Shown: piece by piece, positions 1 through 12,536 of the stretch
How positions within the stretch are numbered: position 1 is the stretch's first letter
Layout: every line of letters begins with the position of its first letter
Assembly (NCBI GenBank): GCA_944474755.1
Contig: OX104112.1
Coordinates: 93,757,756 to 93,821,755 of the forward strand
Direction of reading: 5' to 3'
Source: Limnoperna fortunei
Taxonomy: Eukaryota; Mollusca; Bivalvia; Mytilida; Modiolidae
DNA length: 64,000 nucleotides
Translations under genes and position numbers: made by a program
Notes under the pieces: model-generated
Database searches by the model: none
What the model was told of the DNA's origin: nothing
The model's input: the letters and a program-made list of their open reading frames with translations, nothing else

Positions 1-29
1 CAATGTGAGATCAGAATAGGTCAGGCAAA

Positions 30-46
30 AGTGGATTTTTTCCGCT
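30..46. repeat. Short spacer hairpin, present in every unit
   Basis: AGTGGA-TTTTT-TCCGCT forms a 6-bp stem (one G-U) with a 5-nt loop. A second small palindrome, CTCG-AAACG-CGAG, lies at 73-85. Both recur in each array unit. Unit 19 has one extra T in the loop. The function is unknown, and conservation here only reflects the overall homogeneity of the array. Confidence 0.5.
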
Positions 47-516
47 ATTAAAGCTGCACAAAAAACAGTTCGCTCGAAACGCGAGAAAAATATTCATTCC
101 ATAAGTTAAGCGTTCATTTGCGCAACTATATTTTTTCGTCTCAACAAAACCGAGAAAACTTTACTATACATACCATTCAGTCAGTTTAAAATTATGCCAC
201 CTGATATTGAGTCAAATGTCTTTCAATGTGTTCCTTTTTAATCGCCGTATCTAAATTTGTCCCTGCTAGGATTTTACACCCGAATAATTACGCTTGAAAC
301 TTTAATATCTTTAAAACAGATTTTGTTCCTTGTTTTGTGTTTCAAACCCACAAAATTCGGTGTTAAGTCTTAATTCACTGCAGCAATGAAACTGACCAGA
401 AAAGATCCACTATTGGGAGGATAGACTTTGAGCAATTCTGAGCATATGTTAAATATTTAACTTTTTGTTTCGTTTTTCCAATTTGGATACAAATAGAAAT
501 AGTGATTAAATACTGC

Positions 517-521
517 AAAAA
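517..521 (-). terminator. Pol III oligo-T terminator of tRNA copy 1 (same in every unit)
   Basis: On the minus strand a run of five T starts 7 nt after the discriminator base (ATCTAATTTTTGC). The same run follows every tRNA copy, which supports transcription of each gene as an independent unit. Confidence 0.8.
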
Positions 522-527
522 TTAGAT

Positions 528-610
528 TAGTGCGGGTGGGGTTCGAACCCACGCGGACATACGTCCATTGGAACTTAAGTCCAACGCCTTAACCACTCGG
601 CCACCACACT
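528..610 (-). tRNA. tRNA-Leu (anticodon UAA), array copy 1
   Basis: Read on the minus strand: acceptor stem AGTGTGG/CCGCACT (7 bp, one G-U), D-stem GCC/GGC, anticodon stem TTGGA/TCCAA, loop CTTAAGT (anticodon TAA, G at 37), long variable arm GGAC-GTAT-GTCC, T-stem GTGGG/CCCAC with loop TTCGAAC, and A as discriminator base. The total is 83 nt with no intron. The class II variable arm and A73 fit leucine. Internal Pol III promoter: A box TGGCCGAGTGG and B box GGTTCGAACCC. CCA is not encoded, as expected for a eukaryotic gene. This copy sits in a short, type-B unit (flank CACTGTTGAA). Confidence 0.97.
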
Positions 611-1229
611 GTTGAAAAATGAACTCTTAATTTTACTTATGTACACGTAACCAGGTTTTCTTCTCCGTAATACATATACATGTAATTATCGGGTATTTCA
701 ATGTGAGATCAGAATAGGTCAGGCAAAAGTGGATTTTTTCCGCTATTAAAGCTGCACAAAAAACAGTTCGCTCGAAACGCGAGAAAAATATTCATTCATT
801 CCATAAGTTAAGCGTTCATTTGCGCAACTATATTTTTTCGTCTCAACAAAACCGAGAAAACTTTACTATACATACCATGCAGTCAGTTTAAAATTATGCC
901 ACCTGATATTGAGTCAAATGTCTTTCAATGTGTTCCTTTTTAATCGCCGTATCTAAATTTGTCCCTGCTAGGATTTTACACCCGAATAATTACGCTTGAA
1001 ACTTTAATTTCTTTAAAACAGATTTTGTTCCTTGTTTTGTGTTTCAAACCCACAAAATTCGGTGTTAAGTCTTAATTCACTGCAGCAATGAAACTGACCA
1101 GAAAAGATCCACTATTGGGAGGATAGACTTTGAGCAATTCTGAGCATATGTTAAATATTTAACTTTTTGTTTCGTTCTTCTAATTTGGATACAAATAGAA
1201 ATAGTGATTAAATACTGCAAAAATTAGAT

Positions 1230-1312
1230 TAGTGCGGGTGGGGTTCGAACCCACGCGGACATACGTCCATTGGAACTTAAGTCCAACGCCTTAACCACTC
1301 GGCCACCACACT
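1230..1312 (-). tRNA. tRNA-Leu (UAA), array copy 2
   Basis: Identical to copy 1 across the 83 nt. It is in a 702-bp unit with the majority flank CACTGATGAA. The unit has a private C-to-T change in the spacer (GTTCTTCTAATTTGG near 1180). Confidence 0.97.
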
Positions 1313-1931
1313 GATGAAAAATGAACTCTTAATTTTACTTATGTACAAGTAACCATGTTTTCTTCTCCGCAATACATATACATGTAATTATCGGGTATTT
1401 CAATGTGAGATCAGAATAGGTCAGGCAAAAGTGGATTTTTTCCGCTATTAAAGCTGCACAAAAAACAGTTCGCTCGAAACGCGAGAAAAATATTCATTCA
1501 TTCCATAAGTTAAGCGTTCATTTGCGCAACTATATTTTTTCGTCTCAACAAAACCGAGAAAACTTTACTATACATACCATGCAGTCAGTTTAAAATTATG
1601 CCACCTGATATTGAGTCAAATGTCTTTCAATGTGTTCCTTTTTAATCGCCGTATCTAAATTTGTCCCTGCTAGGATTTTACACCCGAATAATTACGCTTG
1701 AAACTTTAATTTCTTTAAAACAGATTTTGTTCCTTGTTTTGTGTTTCAAACCCACAAAATTCGGTGTTAAGTCTTAATTCACTGCAGCAATGAAACTGAC
1801 CAGAAAAGATCCACTATTGGGAGGATAGACTTTGAGCAATTCTGAGCATATGTTAAATATTTAACTTTTTGTTTCGTTCTTCCAATTTGGATACAAATAG
1901 AAATAGTGATTAAATACTGCAAAAATTAGAT

Positions 1932-2014
1932 TAGTGCGGGTGGGGTTCGAACCCACGCGGACATACGTCCATTGGAACTTAAGTCCAACGCCTTAACCAC
2001 TCGGCCACCACACT
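1932..2014 (-). tRNA. tRNA-Leu (UAA), array copy 3
   Basis: Identical gene body; standard 702-bp unit. Confidence 0.97.
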
Positions 2015-2633
2015 GATGAAAAATGAACTCTTAATTTTACTTATGTACAAGTAACCATGTTTTCTTCTCCGCAATACATATACATGTAATTATCGGGTAT
2101 TTCAATGTGAGATCAGAATAGGTCAGGCAAAAGTGGATTTTTTCCGCTATTAAAGCTGCACAAAAAACAGTTCGCTCGAAACGCGAGAAAAATATTCATT
2201 CATTCCATAAGTTAAGCGTTCATTTGCGCAACTATATTTTTTCGTCTCAACAAAACCGAGAAAACTTTACTATACATACCATGCAGTCAGTTTAAAATTA
2301 TGCCACCTGATATTGAGTCAAATGTCTTTCAATGTGTTCCTTTTTAATCGCCGTATCTAAATTTTTCCCTGCTAGGATTTTACACCCGAATAATTACGCT
2401 TGAAACTTTAATTTCTTTAAAACAGATTTTGTTCCTTGTTTTGTGTTTCAAACCCACAAAATTCGGTGTTAAGTCTTAATTCACTGCAGCAATGAAACTG
2501 ACCAGAAAAGATCCACTATTGGGAGGATAGACTTTGAGCAATTCTGAGCATATGTTAAATATTTAACTTTTTGTTTCGTTCTTCCAATTTGGATACAAAT
2601 AGAAATAGTGATTAAATACTGCAAAAATTAGAT

Positions 2634-2716
2634 TAGTGCGGGTGGGGTTCGAACCCACGCGGACATACGTCCATTGGAACTTAAGTCCAACGCCTTAACC
2701 ACTCGGCCACCACACT
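2634..2716 (-). tRNA. tRNA-Leu (UAA), array copy 4
   Basis: Identical gene body. The unit carries a private spacer change (AAATTTTTCCCTG instead of AAATTTGTCCCTG near 2362). Confidence 0.97.
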
Positions 2717-3335
2717 GATGAAAAATGAACTCTTAATTTTACTTATGTACAAGTAACCATGTTTTCTTCTCCGCAATACATATACATGTAATTATCGGGT
2801 ATTTCAATGTGAGATCAGAATAGGTCAGGCAAAAGTGGATTTTTTCCGCTATTAAAGCTGCACAAAAAACAGTTCGCTCGAAACGCGAGAAAAATATTCA
2901 TTCATTCCATAAGTTAAGCGTTCATTTGCGCAACTATATTTTTTCGTCTCAACAAAACCGAGAAAACTTTACTATACATACCATGCAGTCAGTTTAAAAT
3001 TATGCCACCTGATATTGAGTCAAATGTCTTTCAATGTGTTCCTTTTTAATCGCCGTATCTAAATTTGTCCCTGCTAGGATTTTACACCCGAATAATTACG
3101 CTTGAAACTTTAATTTCTTTAAAACAGATTTTGTTCCTTGTTTTGTGTTTCAAACCCACAAAATTCGGTGTTAAGTCTTAATTCACTGCAGCAATGAAAC
3201 TGACCAGAAAAGATCCACTATTGGGAGGATAGACTTTGAGCAATTCTGAGCATATGTTAAATATTTAACTTTTTGTTTCGTTCTTCCAATTTGGATACAA
3301 ATAGAAATAGTGATTAAATACTGCAAAAATTAGAT

Positions 3336-3418
3336 TAGTGCGGGTGGGGTTCGAACCCACGCGGACATACGTCCATTGGAACTTAAGTCCAACGCCTTAA
3401 CCACTCGGCCACCACACT
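3336..3418 (-). tRNA. tRNA-Leu (UAA), array copy 5
   Basis: Identical gene body; standard 702-bp unit. Confidence 0.97.
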
Positions 3419-4037
3419 GATGAAAAATGAACTCTTAATTTTACTTATGTACAAGTAACCATGTTTTCTTCTCCGCAATACATATACATGTAATTATCGG
3501 GTATTTCAATGTGAGATCAGAATAGGTCAGGCAAAAGTGGATTTTTTCCGCTATTAAAGCTGCACAAAAAACAGTTCGCTCGAAACGCGAGAAAAATATT
3601 CATTCATTCCATAAGTTAAGCGTTCATTTGCGCAACTATATTTTTTCGTCTCAACAAAACCGAGAAAACTTTACTATACATACCATGCAGTCAGTTTAAA
3701 ATTATGCCACCTGATATTGAGTCAAATGTCTTTCAATGTGTTCCTTTTTAATCGCCGTATCTAAATTTGTCCCTGCTAGGATTTTACACCCGAATAATTA
3801 CGCTTGAAACTTTAATTTCTTTAAAACAGATTTTGTTCCTTGTTTTGTGTTTCAAACCCACAAAATTCGGTGTTAAGTCTTAATTCACTGCAGCAATGAA
3901 ACTGACCAGAAAAGATCCACTATTGGGAGGATAGACTTTGAGCAATTCTGAGCATATGTTAAATATTTAACTTTTTGTTTCGTTCTTCCAATTTGGATAC
4001 AAATAGAAATAGTGATTAAATACTGCAAAAATTAGAT

Positions 4038-4120
4038 TAGTGCGGGTGGGGTTCGAACCCACGCGGACATACGTCCATTGGAACTTAAGTCCAACGCCTT
4101 AACCACTCGGCCACCACACT
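4038..4120 (-). tRNA. tRNA-Leu (UAA), array copy 6
   Basis: Identical gene body; standard 702-bp unit. Confidence 0.97.
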
Positions 4121-4739
4121 GATGAAAAATGAACTCTTAATTTTACTTATGTACAAGTAACCATGTTTTCTTCTCCGCAATACATATACATGTAATTATC
4201 GGGTATTTCAATGTGAGATCAGAATAGGTCAGGCAAAAGTGGATTTTTTCCGCTATTAAAGCTGCACAAAAAACAGTTCGCTCGAAACGCGAGAAAAATA
4301 TTCATTCATTCCATAAGTTAAGCGTTCATTTGCGCAACTATATTTTTTCGTCTCAACAAAACCGAGAAAACTTTACTATACATACCATGCAGTCAGTTTA
4401 AAATTATGCCACCTGATATTGAGTCAAATGTCTTTCAATGTGTTCCTTTTTAATCGCCGTATCTAAATTTGTCCCTGCTAGGATTTTACACCCGAATAAT
4501 TACGCTTGAAACTTTAATTTCTTTAAAACAGATTTTGTTCCTTGTTTTGTGTTTCAAACCCACAAAATTCGGTGTTAAGTCTTAATTCACTGCAGCAATG
4601 AAACTGACCAGAAAAGATCCACTATTGGGAGGATAGACTTTGAGCAATTCTGAGCATATGTTAAATATTTAACTTTTTGTTTCGTTCTTCCAATTTGGAT
4701 ACAAATAGAAATAGTGATTAAATACTGCAAAAATTAGAT

Positions 4740-4822
4740 TAGTGCGGGTGGGGTTCGAACCCACGCGGACATACGTCCATTGGAACTTAAGTCCAACGCC
4801 TTAACCACTCGGCCACCACACT
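4740..4822 (-). tRNA. tRNA-Leu (UAA), array copy 7
   Basis: Identical gene body; standard 702-bp unit. Confidence 0.97.
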
Positions 4823-5441
4823 GATGAAAAATGAACTCTTAATTTTACTTATGTACAAGTAACCATGTTTTCTTCTCCGCAATACATATACATGTAATTA
4901 TCGGGTATTTCAATGTGAGATCAGAATAGGTCAGGCAAAAGTGGATTTTTTCCGCTATTAAAGCTGCACAAAAAACAGTTCGCTCGAAACGCGAGAAAAA
5001 TATTCATTCATTCCATAAGTTAAGCGTTCATTTGCGCAACTATATTTTTTCGTCTCAACAAAACCGAGAAAACTTTACTATACATACCATGCAGTCAGTT
5101 TAAAATTATGCCACCTGATATTGAGTCAAATGTCTTTCAATGTGTTCCTTTTTAATCGCCGTATCTAAATTTGTCCCTGCTAGGATTTTACACCCGAATA
5201 ATTACGCTTGAAACTTTAATTTCTTTAAAACAGATTTTGTTCCTTGTTTTGTGTTTCAAACCCACAAAATTCGGTGTTAAGTCTTAATTCACTGCAGCAA
5301 TGAAACTGACCAGAAAAGATCCACTATTGGGAGGATAGACTTTGAGCAATTCTGAGCATATGTTAAATATTTAACTTTTTGTTTCGTTCTTCCAATTTGG
5401 ATACAAATAGAAATAGTGATTAAATACTGCAAAAATTAGAT

Positions 5442-5524
5442 TAGTGCGGGTGGGGTTCGAACCCACGCGGACATACGTCCATTGGAACTTAAGTCCAACG
5501 CCTTAACCACTCGGCCACCACACT
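5442..5524 (-). tRNA. tRNA-Leu (UAA), array copy 8
   Basis: Identical gene body; standard 702-bp unit, the last before a type-B unit. Confidence 0.97.
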
Positions 5525-6139
5525 GATGAAAAATGAACTCTTAATTTTACTTATGTACAAGTAACCATGTTTTCTTCTCCGCAATACATATACATGTAAT
5601 TATCGGGTATTTCAATGTGAGATCAGAATAGGTCAGGCAAAAGTGGATTTTTTCCGCTATTAAAGCTGCACAAAAAACAGTTCGCTCGAAACGCGAGAAA
5701 AATATTCATTCCATAAGTTAAGCGTTCATTTGCGCAACTATATTTTTTCGTCTCAACAAAACCGAGAAAACTTTACTATACATACCATTCAGTCAGTTTA
5801 AAATTATGCCACCTGATATTGAGTCAAATGTCTTTCAATGTGTTCCTTTTTAATCGCCGTATCTAAATTTGTCCCTGCTAGGATTTTACACCCGAATAAT
5901 TACGCTTGAAACTTTAATATCTTTAAAACAGATTTTGTTCCTTGTTTTGTGTTTCAAACCCACAAAATTCGGTGTTAAGTCTTAATTCACTGCAGCAATG
6001 AAACTGACCAGAAAAGATCCACTATTGGGAGGATAGACTTTGAGCAATTCTGAGCATATGTTAAATATTTAACTTTTTGTTTCGTTTTTCCAATTTGGAT
6101 ACAAATAGAAATAGTGATTAAATACTGCAAAAATTAGAT

Positions 6140-6222
6140 TAGTGCGGGTGGGGTTCGAACCCACGCGGACATACGTCCATTGGAACTTAAGTCCAACGCC
6201 TTAACCACTCGGCCACCACACT
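6140..6222 (-). tRNA. tRNA-Leu (UAA), array copy 9 (type-B unit)
   Basis: Identical gene body in a 698-bp type-B unit (5613-6310): ATTC deletion, ACCATTCAG, TAATATCTTT, CGTTTTTCC, CACTGTTGAA, ACACGTAACCAGG and CTCCGTAATA, all as in unit 1. Confidence 0.97.
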
Positions 6223-6841
6223 GTTGAAAAATGAACTCTTAATTTTACTTATGTACACGTAACCAGGTTTTCTTCTCCGTAATACATATACATGTAATTA
6301 TCGGGTATTTCAATGTGAGATCAGAATAGGTCAGGCAAAAGTGGATTTTTTCCGCTATTAAAGCTGCACAAAAAACAGTTCGCTCGAAACGCGAGAAAAA
6401 TATTCATTCATTCCATAAGTTAAGCGTTCATTTGCGCAACTATATTTCTTCGTCTCAACAAAACCGAGAAAACTTTACTATACATACCATGCAGTCAGTT
6501 TAAAATTATGCCACCTGATATTGAGTCAAATGTCTTTCAATGTGTTCCTTTTTAATCGCCGTATCTAAATTTGTCCCTGCTAGGATTTTACACCCGAATA
6601 ATTACGCTTGAAACTTTAATTTCTTTAAAACAGATTTTGTTCCTTGTTTTGTGTTTCAAACCCACAAAATTCGGTGTTAAGTCTTAATTCACTGCAGCAA
6701 TGAAACTGACCAGAAAAGATCCACTATTGGGAGGATAGACTTTGAGCAATTCTGAGCATATGTTAAATATTTAACTTTTTGTTTCGTTCTTCCAATTTGG
6801 ATACAAATAGAAATAGTGATTAAATACTGCAAAAATTAGAT

Positions 6842-6924
6842 TAGTGCGGGTGGGGTTCGAACCCACGCGGACATACGTCCATTGGAACTTAAGTCCAACG
6901 CCTTAACCACTCGGCCACCACACT
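6842..6924 (-). tRNA. tRNA-Leu (UAA), array copy 10
   Basis: Identical gene body. The unit has TATTTCTTCG where most have TATTTTTTCG, a marker shared only with units 15 and 25, each of which also follows a type-B unit. Confidence 0.97.
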
Positions 6925-7543
6925 GATGAAAAATGAACTCTTAATTTTACTTATGTACAAGTAACCATGTTTTCTTCTCCGCAATACATATACATGTAAT
7001 TATCGGGTATTTCAATGTGAGATCAGAATAGGTCAGGCAAAAGTGGATTTTTTCCGCTATTAAAGCTGCACAAAAAACAGTTCGCTCGAAACGCGAGAAA
7101 AATATTCATTCATTCCATAAGTTAAGCGTTCATTTGCGCAACTATATTTTTTCGTCTCAACAAAACCGAGAAAACTTTACTATACATACCATGCAGTCAG
7201 TTTAAAATTATGCCACCTGATATTGAGTCAAATGTCTTTCAATGTGTTCCTTTTTAATCGCCGTATCTAAATTTGTCCCTGCTAGGATTTTACACCCGAA
7301 TAATTACGCTTGAAACTTTAATTTCTTTAAAACAGATTTTGTTCCTTGTTTTGTGTTTCAAACCCACAAAATTCGGTGTTAAGTCTTAATTCACTGCAGC
7401 AATGAAACTGACCAGAAAAGATCCACTATTGGGAGGATAGACTTTGAGCAATTCTGAGCATATGTTAAATATTTAACTTTTTGTTTCGTTCTTCCAATTT
7501 GGATACAAATAGAAATAGTGATTAAATACTGCAAAAATTAGAT

Positions 7544-7626
7544 TAGTGCGGGTGGGGTTCGAACCCACGCGGACATACGTCCATTGGAACTTAAGTCCAA
7601 CGCCTTAACCACTCGGCCACCACACT
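7544..7626 (-). tRNA. tRNA-Leu (UAA), array copy 11
   Basis: Identical gene body; standard 702-bp unit. Confidence 0.97.
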
Positions 7627-8245
7627 GATGAAAAATGAACTCTTAATTTTACTTATGTACAAGTAACCATGTTTTCTTCTCCGCAATACATATACATGTA
7701 ATTATCGGGTATTTCAATGTGAGATCAGAATAGGTCAGGCAAAAGTGGATTTTTTCCGCTATTAAAGCTGCACAAAAAACAGTTCGCTCGAAACGCGAGA
7801 AAAATATTCATTCATTCCATAAGTTAAGCGTTCATTTGCGCAACTATATTTTTTCGTCTCAACAAAACCGAGAAAACTTTACTATACATACCATGCAGTC
7901 AGTTTAAAATTATGCCACCTGATATTGAGTCAAATGTCTTTCAATGTGTTCCTTTTTAATCGCCGTATCTAAATTTGTCCCTGCTAGGATTTTACACCCG
8001 AATAATTACGCTTGAAACTTTAATTTCTTTAAAACAGATTTTGTTCCTTGTTTTGTGTTTCAAACCCACAAAATTCGGTGTTAAGTCTTAATTCACTGCA
8101 GCAATGAAACTGACCAGAAAAGATCCACTATTGGGAGGATAGACTTTGAGCAATTCTGAGCATATGTTAAATATTTAACTTTTTGTTTCGTTCTTCCAAT
8201 TTGGATACAAATAGAAATAGTGATTAAATACTGCAAAAATTAGAT

Positions 8246-8328
8246 TAGTGCGGGTGGGGTTCGAACCCACGCGGACATACGTCCATTGGAACTTAAGTCC
8301 AACGCCTTAACCACTCGGCCACCACACT
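8246..8328 (-). tRNA. tRNA-Leu (UAA), array copy 12
   Basis: Identical gene body; standard 702-bp unit. Confidence 0.97.
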
Positions 8329-8947
8329 GATGAAAAATGAACTCTTAATTTTACTTATGTACAAGTAACCATGTTTTCTTCTCCGCAATACATATACATG
8401 TAATTATCGGGTATTTCAATGTGAGATCAGAATAGGTCAGGCAAAAGTGGATTTTTTCCGCTATTAAAGCTGCACAAAAAACAGTTCGCTCGAAACGCGA
8501 GAAAAATATTCATTCATTCCATAAGTTAAGCGTTCATTTGCGCAACTATATTTTTTCGTCTCAACAAAACCGAGAAAACTTTACTATACATACCATGCAG
8601 TCAGTTTAAAATTATGCCACCTGATATTGAGTCAAATGTCTTTCAATGTGTTCCTTTTTAATCGCCGTATCTAAATTTGTCCCTGCTAGGATTTTACACC
8701 CGAATAATTACGCTTGAAACTTTAATTTCTTTAAAACAGATTTTGTTCCTTGTTTTGTGTTTCAAACCCACAAAATTCGGTGTTAAGTCTTAATTCACTG
8801 CAGCAATGAAACTGACCAGAAAAGATCCACTATTGGGAGGATAGACTTTGAGCAATTCTGAGCATATGTTAAATATTTAACTTTTTGTTTCGTTCTTCCA
8901 ATTTGGATACAAATAGAAATAGTGATTAAATACTGCAAAAATTAGAT

Positions 8948-9030
8948 TAGTGCGGGTGGGGTTCGAACCCACGCGGACATACGTCCATTGGAACTTAAGT
9001 CCAACGCCTTAACCACTCGGCCACCACACT
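8948..9030 (-). tRNA. tRNA-Leu (UAA), array copy 13
   Basis: Identical gene body; standard 702-bp unit. Confidence 0.97.
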
Positions 9031-9645
9031 GATGAAAAATGAACTCTTAATTTTACTTATGTACAAGTAACCATGTTTTCTTCTCCGCAATACATATACA
9101 TGTAATTATCGGGTATTTCAATGTGAGATCAGAATAGGTCAGGCAAAAGTGGATTTTTTCCGCTATTAAAGCTGCACAAAAAACAGTTCGCTCGAAACGC
9201 GAGAAAAATATTCATTCCATAAGTTAAGCGTTCATTTGCGCAACTATATTTTTTCGTCTCAACAAAACCGAGAAAACTTTACTATACATACCATTCAGTC
9301 AGTTTAAAATTATGCCACCTGATATTGAGTCAAATGTCTTTCAATGTGTTCCTTTTTAATCGCCGTATCTAAATTTGTCCCTGCTAGGATTTTACACCCG
9401 AATAATTACGCTTGAAACTTTAATATCTTTAAAACAGATTTTGTTCCTTGTTTTGTGTTTCAAACCCACAAAATTCGGTGTTAAGTCTTAATTCACTGCA
9501 GCAATGAAACTGACCAGAAAAGATCCACTATTGGGAGGATAGACTTTGAGCAATTCTGAGCATATGTTAAATATTTAACTTTTTGTTTCGTTTTTCCAAT
9601 TTGGATACAAATAGAAATAGTGATTAAATACTGCAAAAATTAGAT

Positions 9646-9728
9646 TAGTGCGGGTGGGGTTCGAACCCACGCGGACATACGTCCATTGGAACTTAAGTCC
9701 AACGCCTTAACCACTCGGCCACCACACT
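9646..9728 (-). tRNA. tRNA-Leu (UAA), array copy 14 (type-B unit)
   Basis: Identical gene body in a 698-bp type-B unit (9119-9816) with the full set of linked type-B differences. Confidence 0.97.
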
Positions 9729-10347
9729 GTTGAAAAATGAACTCTTAATTTTACTTATGTACACGTAACCAGGTTTTCTTCTCCGTAATACATATACATG
9801 TAATTATCGGGTATTTCAATGTGAGATCAGAATAGGTCAGGCAAAAGTGGATTTTTTCCGCTATTAAAGCTGCACAAAAAACAGTTCGCTCGAAACGCGA
9901 GAAAAATATTCATTCATTCCATAAGTTAAGCGTTCATTTGCGCAACTATATTTCTTCGTCTCAACAAAACCGAGAAAACTTTACTATACATACCATGCAG
10001 TCAGTTTAAAATTATGCCACCTGATATTGAGTCAAATGTCTTTCAATGTGTTCCTTTTTAATCGCCGTATCTAAATTTGTCCCTGCTAGGATTTTACACC
10101 CGAATAATTACGCTTGAAACTTTAATTTCTTTAAAACAGATTTTGTTCCTTGTTTTGTGTTTCAAACCCACAAAATTCGGTGTTAAGTCTTAATTCACTG
10201 CAGCAATGAAACTGACCAGAAAAGATCCACTATTGGGAGGATAGACTTTGAGCAATTCTGAGCATATGTTAAATATTTAACTTTTTGTTTCGTTCTTCCA
10301 ATTTGGATACAAATAGAAATAGTGATTAAATACTGCAAAAATTAGAT

Positions 10348-10430
10348 TAGTGCGGGTGGGGTTCGAACCCACTCGGACATACGTCCATTGGAACTTAAGT
10401 CCAACGCCTTAACCACTCGGCCACCACACT
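10348..10430 (-). tRNA. tRNA-Leu (UAA), array copy 15, variant at position 48
   Basis: The only copy I see with a change inside the gene. Plus strand CCCACTCGGAC replaces CCCACGCGGAC, so on the tRNA the C just before the T-stem (position 48) becomes A. In tRNAs this base normally forms the 15-48 Levitt pair joining the D-loop to the variable region, so folding may be weakened. All stems, both promoter boxes and the terminator are intact. It lies in a unit with the TATTTCTTCG marker, directly after a type-B unit. Confidence 0.93.
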
Positions 10431-11049
10431 GATGAAAAATGAACTCTTAATTTTACTTATGTACAAGTAACCATGTTTTCTTCTCCGCAATACATATACA
10501 TGTAATTATCGGGTATTTCAATGTGAGATCAGAATAGGTCAGGCAAAAGTGGATTTTTTCCGCTATTAAAGCTGCACAAAAAACAGTTCGCTCGAAACGC
10601 GAGAAAAATATTCATTCATTCCATAAGTTAAGCGTTCATTTGCGCAACTATATTTTTTCGTCTCAACAAAACCGAGAAAACTTTACTATACATACCATGC
10701 AGTCAGTTTAAAATTATGCCACCTGATATTGAGTCAAATGTCTTTCAATGTGTTCCTTTTTAATCGCCGTATCTAAATTTGTCCCTGCTAGGATTTTACA
10801 CCCGAATAATTACGCTTGAAACTTTAATTTCTTTAAAACAGATTTTGTTCCTTGTTTTGTGTTTCAAACCCACAAAATTCGGTGTTAAGTCTTAATTCAC
10901 TGCAGCAATGAAACTGACCAGAAAAGATCCACTATTGGGAGGATAGACTTTGAGCAATTCTGAGCATATGTTAAATATTTAACTTTTTGTTTCGTTCTTC
11001 CAATTTGGATACAAATAGAAATAGTGATTAAATACTGCAAAAATTAGAT

Positions 11050-11132
11050 TAGTGCGGGTGGGGTTCGAACCCACGCGGACATACGTCCATTGGAACTTAA
11101 GTCCAACGCCTTAACCACTCGGCCACCACACT
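11050..11132 (-). tRNA. tRNA-Leu (UAA), array copy 16
   Basis: Identical gene body; standard 702-bp unit. Confidence 0.97.
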
Positions 11133-11751
11133 GATGAAAAATGAACTCTTAATTTTACTTATGTACAAGTAACCATGTTTTCTTCTCCGCAATACATATA
11201 CATGTAATTATCGGGTATTTCAATGTGAGATCAGAATAGGTCAGGCAAAAGTGGATTTTTTCCGCTATTAAAGCTGCACAAAAAACAGTTCGCTCGAAAC
11301 GCGAGAAAAATATTCATTCATTCCATAAGTTAAGCGTTCATTTGCGCAACTATATTTTTTCGTCTCAACAAAACCGAGAAAACTTTACTATACATACCAT
11401 GCAGTCAGTTTAAAATTATGCCACCTGATATTGAGTCAAATGTCTTTCAATGTGTTCCTTTTTAATCGCCGTATCTAAATTTGTCCCTGCTAGGATTTTA
11501 CACCCGAATAATTACGCTTGAAACTTTAATTTCTTTAAAACAGATTTTGTTCCTTGTTTTGTGTTTCAAACCCACAAAATTCGGTGTTAAGTCTTAATTC
11601 ACTGCAGCAATGAAACTGACCAGAAAAGATCCACTATTGGGAGGATAGACTTTGAGCAATTCTGAGCATATGTTAAATATTTAACTTTTTGTTTCGTTCT
11701 TCCAATTTGGATACAAATAGAAATAGTGATTAAATACTGCAAAAATTAGAT

Positions 11752-11834
11752 TAGTGCGGGTGGGGTTCGAACCCACGCGGACATACGTCCATTGGAACTT
11801 AAGTCCAACGCCTTAACCACTCGGCCACCACACT
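11752..11834 (-). tRNA. tRNA-Leu (UAA), array copy 17
   Basis: Identical gene body; standard 702-bp unit. Confidence 0.97.
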
Positions 11835-12453
11835 GATGAAAAATGAACTCTTAATTTTACTTATGTACAAGTAACCATGTTTTCTTCTCCGCAATACATA
11901 TACATGTAATTATCGGGTATTTCAATGTGAGATCAGAATAGGTCAGGCAAAAGTGGATTTTTTCCGCTATTAAAGCTGCACAAAAAACAGTTCGCTCGAA
12001 ACGCGAGAAAAATATTCATTCATTCCATAAGTTAAGCGTTCATTTGCGCAACTATATTTTTTCGTCTCAACAAAACCGAGAAAACTTTACTATACATACC
12101 ATGCAGTCAGTTTAAAATTATGCCACCTGATATTGAGTCAAATGTCTTTCAATGTGTTCCTTTTTAATCGCCGTATCTAAATTTGTCCCTGCTAGGATTT
12201 TACACCCGAATAATTACGCTTGAAACTTTAATTTCTTTAAAACAGATTTTGTTCCTTGTTTTGTGTTTCAAACCCACAAAATTCGGTGTTAAGTCTTAAT
12301 TCACTGCAGCAATGAAACTGACCAGAAAAGATCCACTATTGGGAGGATAGACTTTGAGCAATTCTGAGCATATGTTAAATATTTAACTTTTTGTTTCGTT
12401 CTTCCAATTTGGATACAAATAGAAATAGTGATTAAATACTGCAAAAATTAGAT

Positions 12454-12536
12454 TAGTGCGGGTGGGGTTCGAACCCACGCGGACATACGTCCATTGGAAC
12501 TTAAGTCCAACGCCTTAACCACTCGGCCACCACACT
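12454..12536 (-). tRNA. tRNA-Leu (UAA), array copy 18
   Basis: Identical gene body. The right flank has the type-B variant CTCCGTAATA without the other type-B changes, which looks like a recombination or gene-conversion patch. Confidence 0.97.

Noticed and set aside
1311..1330. Hammerhead-like CTGATGA beside each tRNA in the array
   Set aside because: CTGATGAAAAATGAAC has no helix II stem and no GAAA box with a partner strand; the type-B units have CTGTTGA. Chance match at the tRNA 5' flank.
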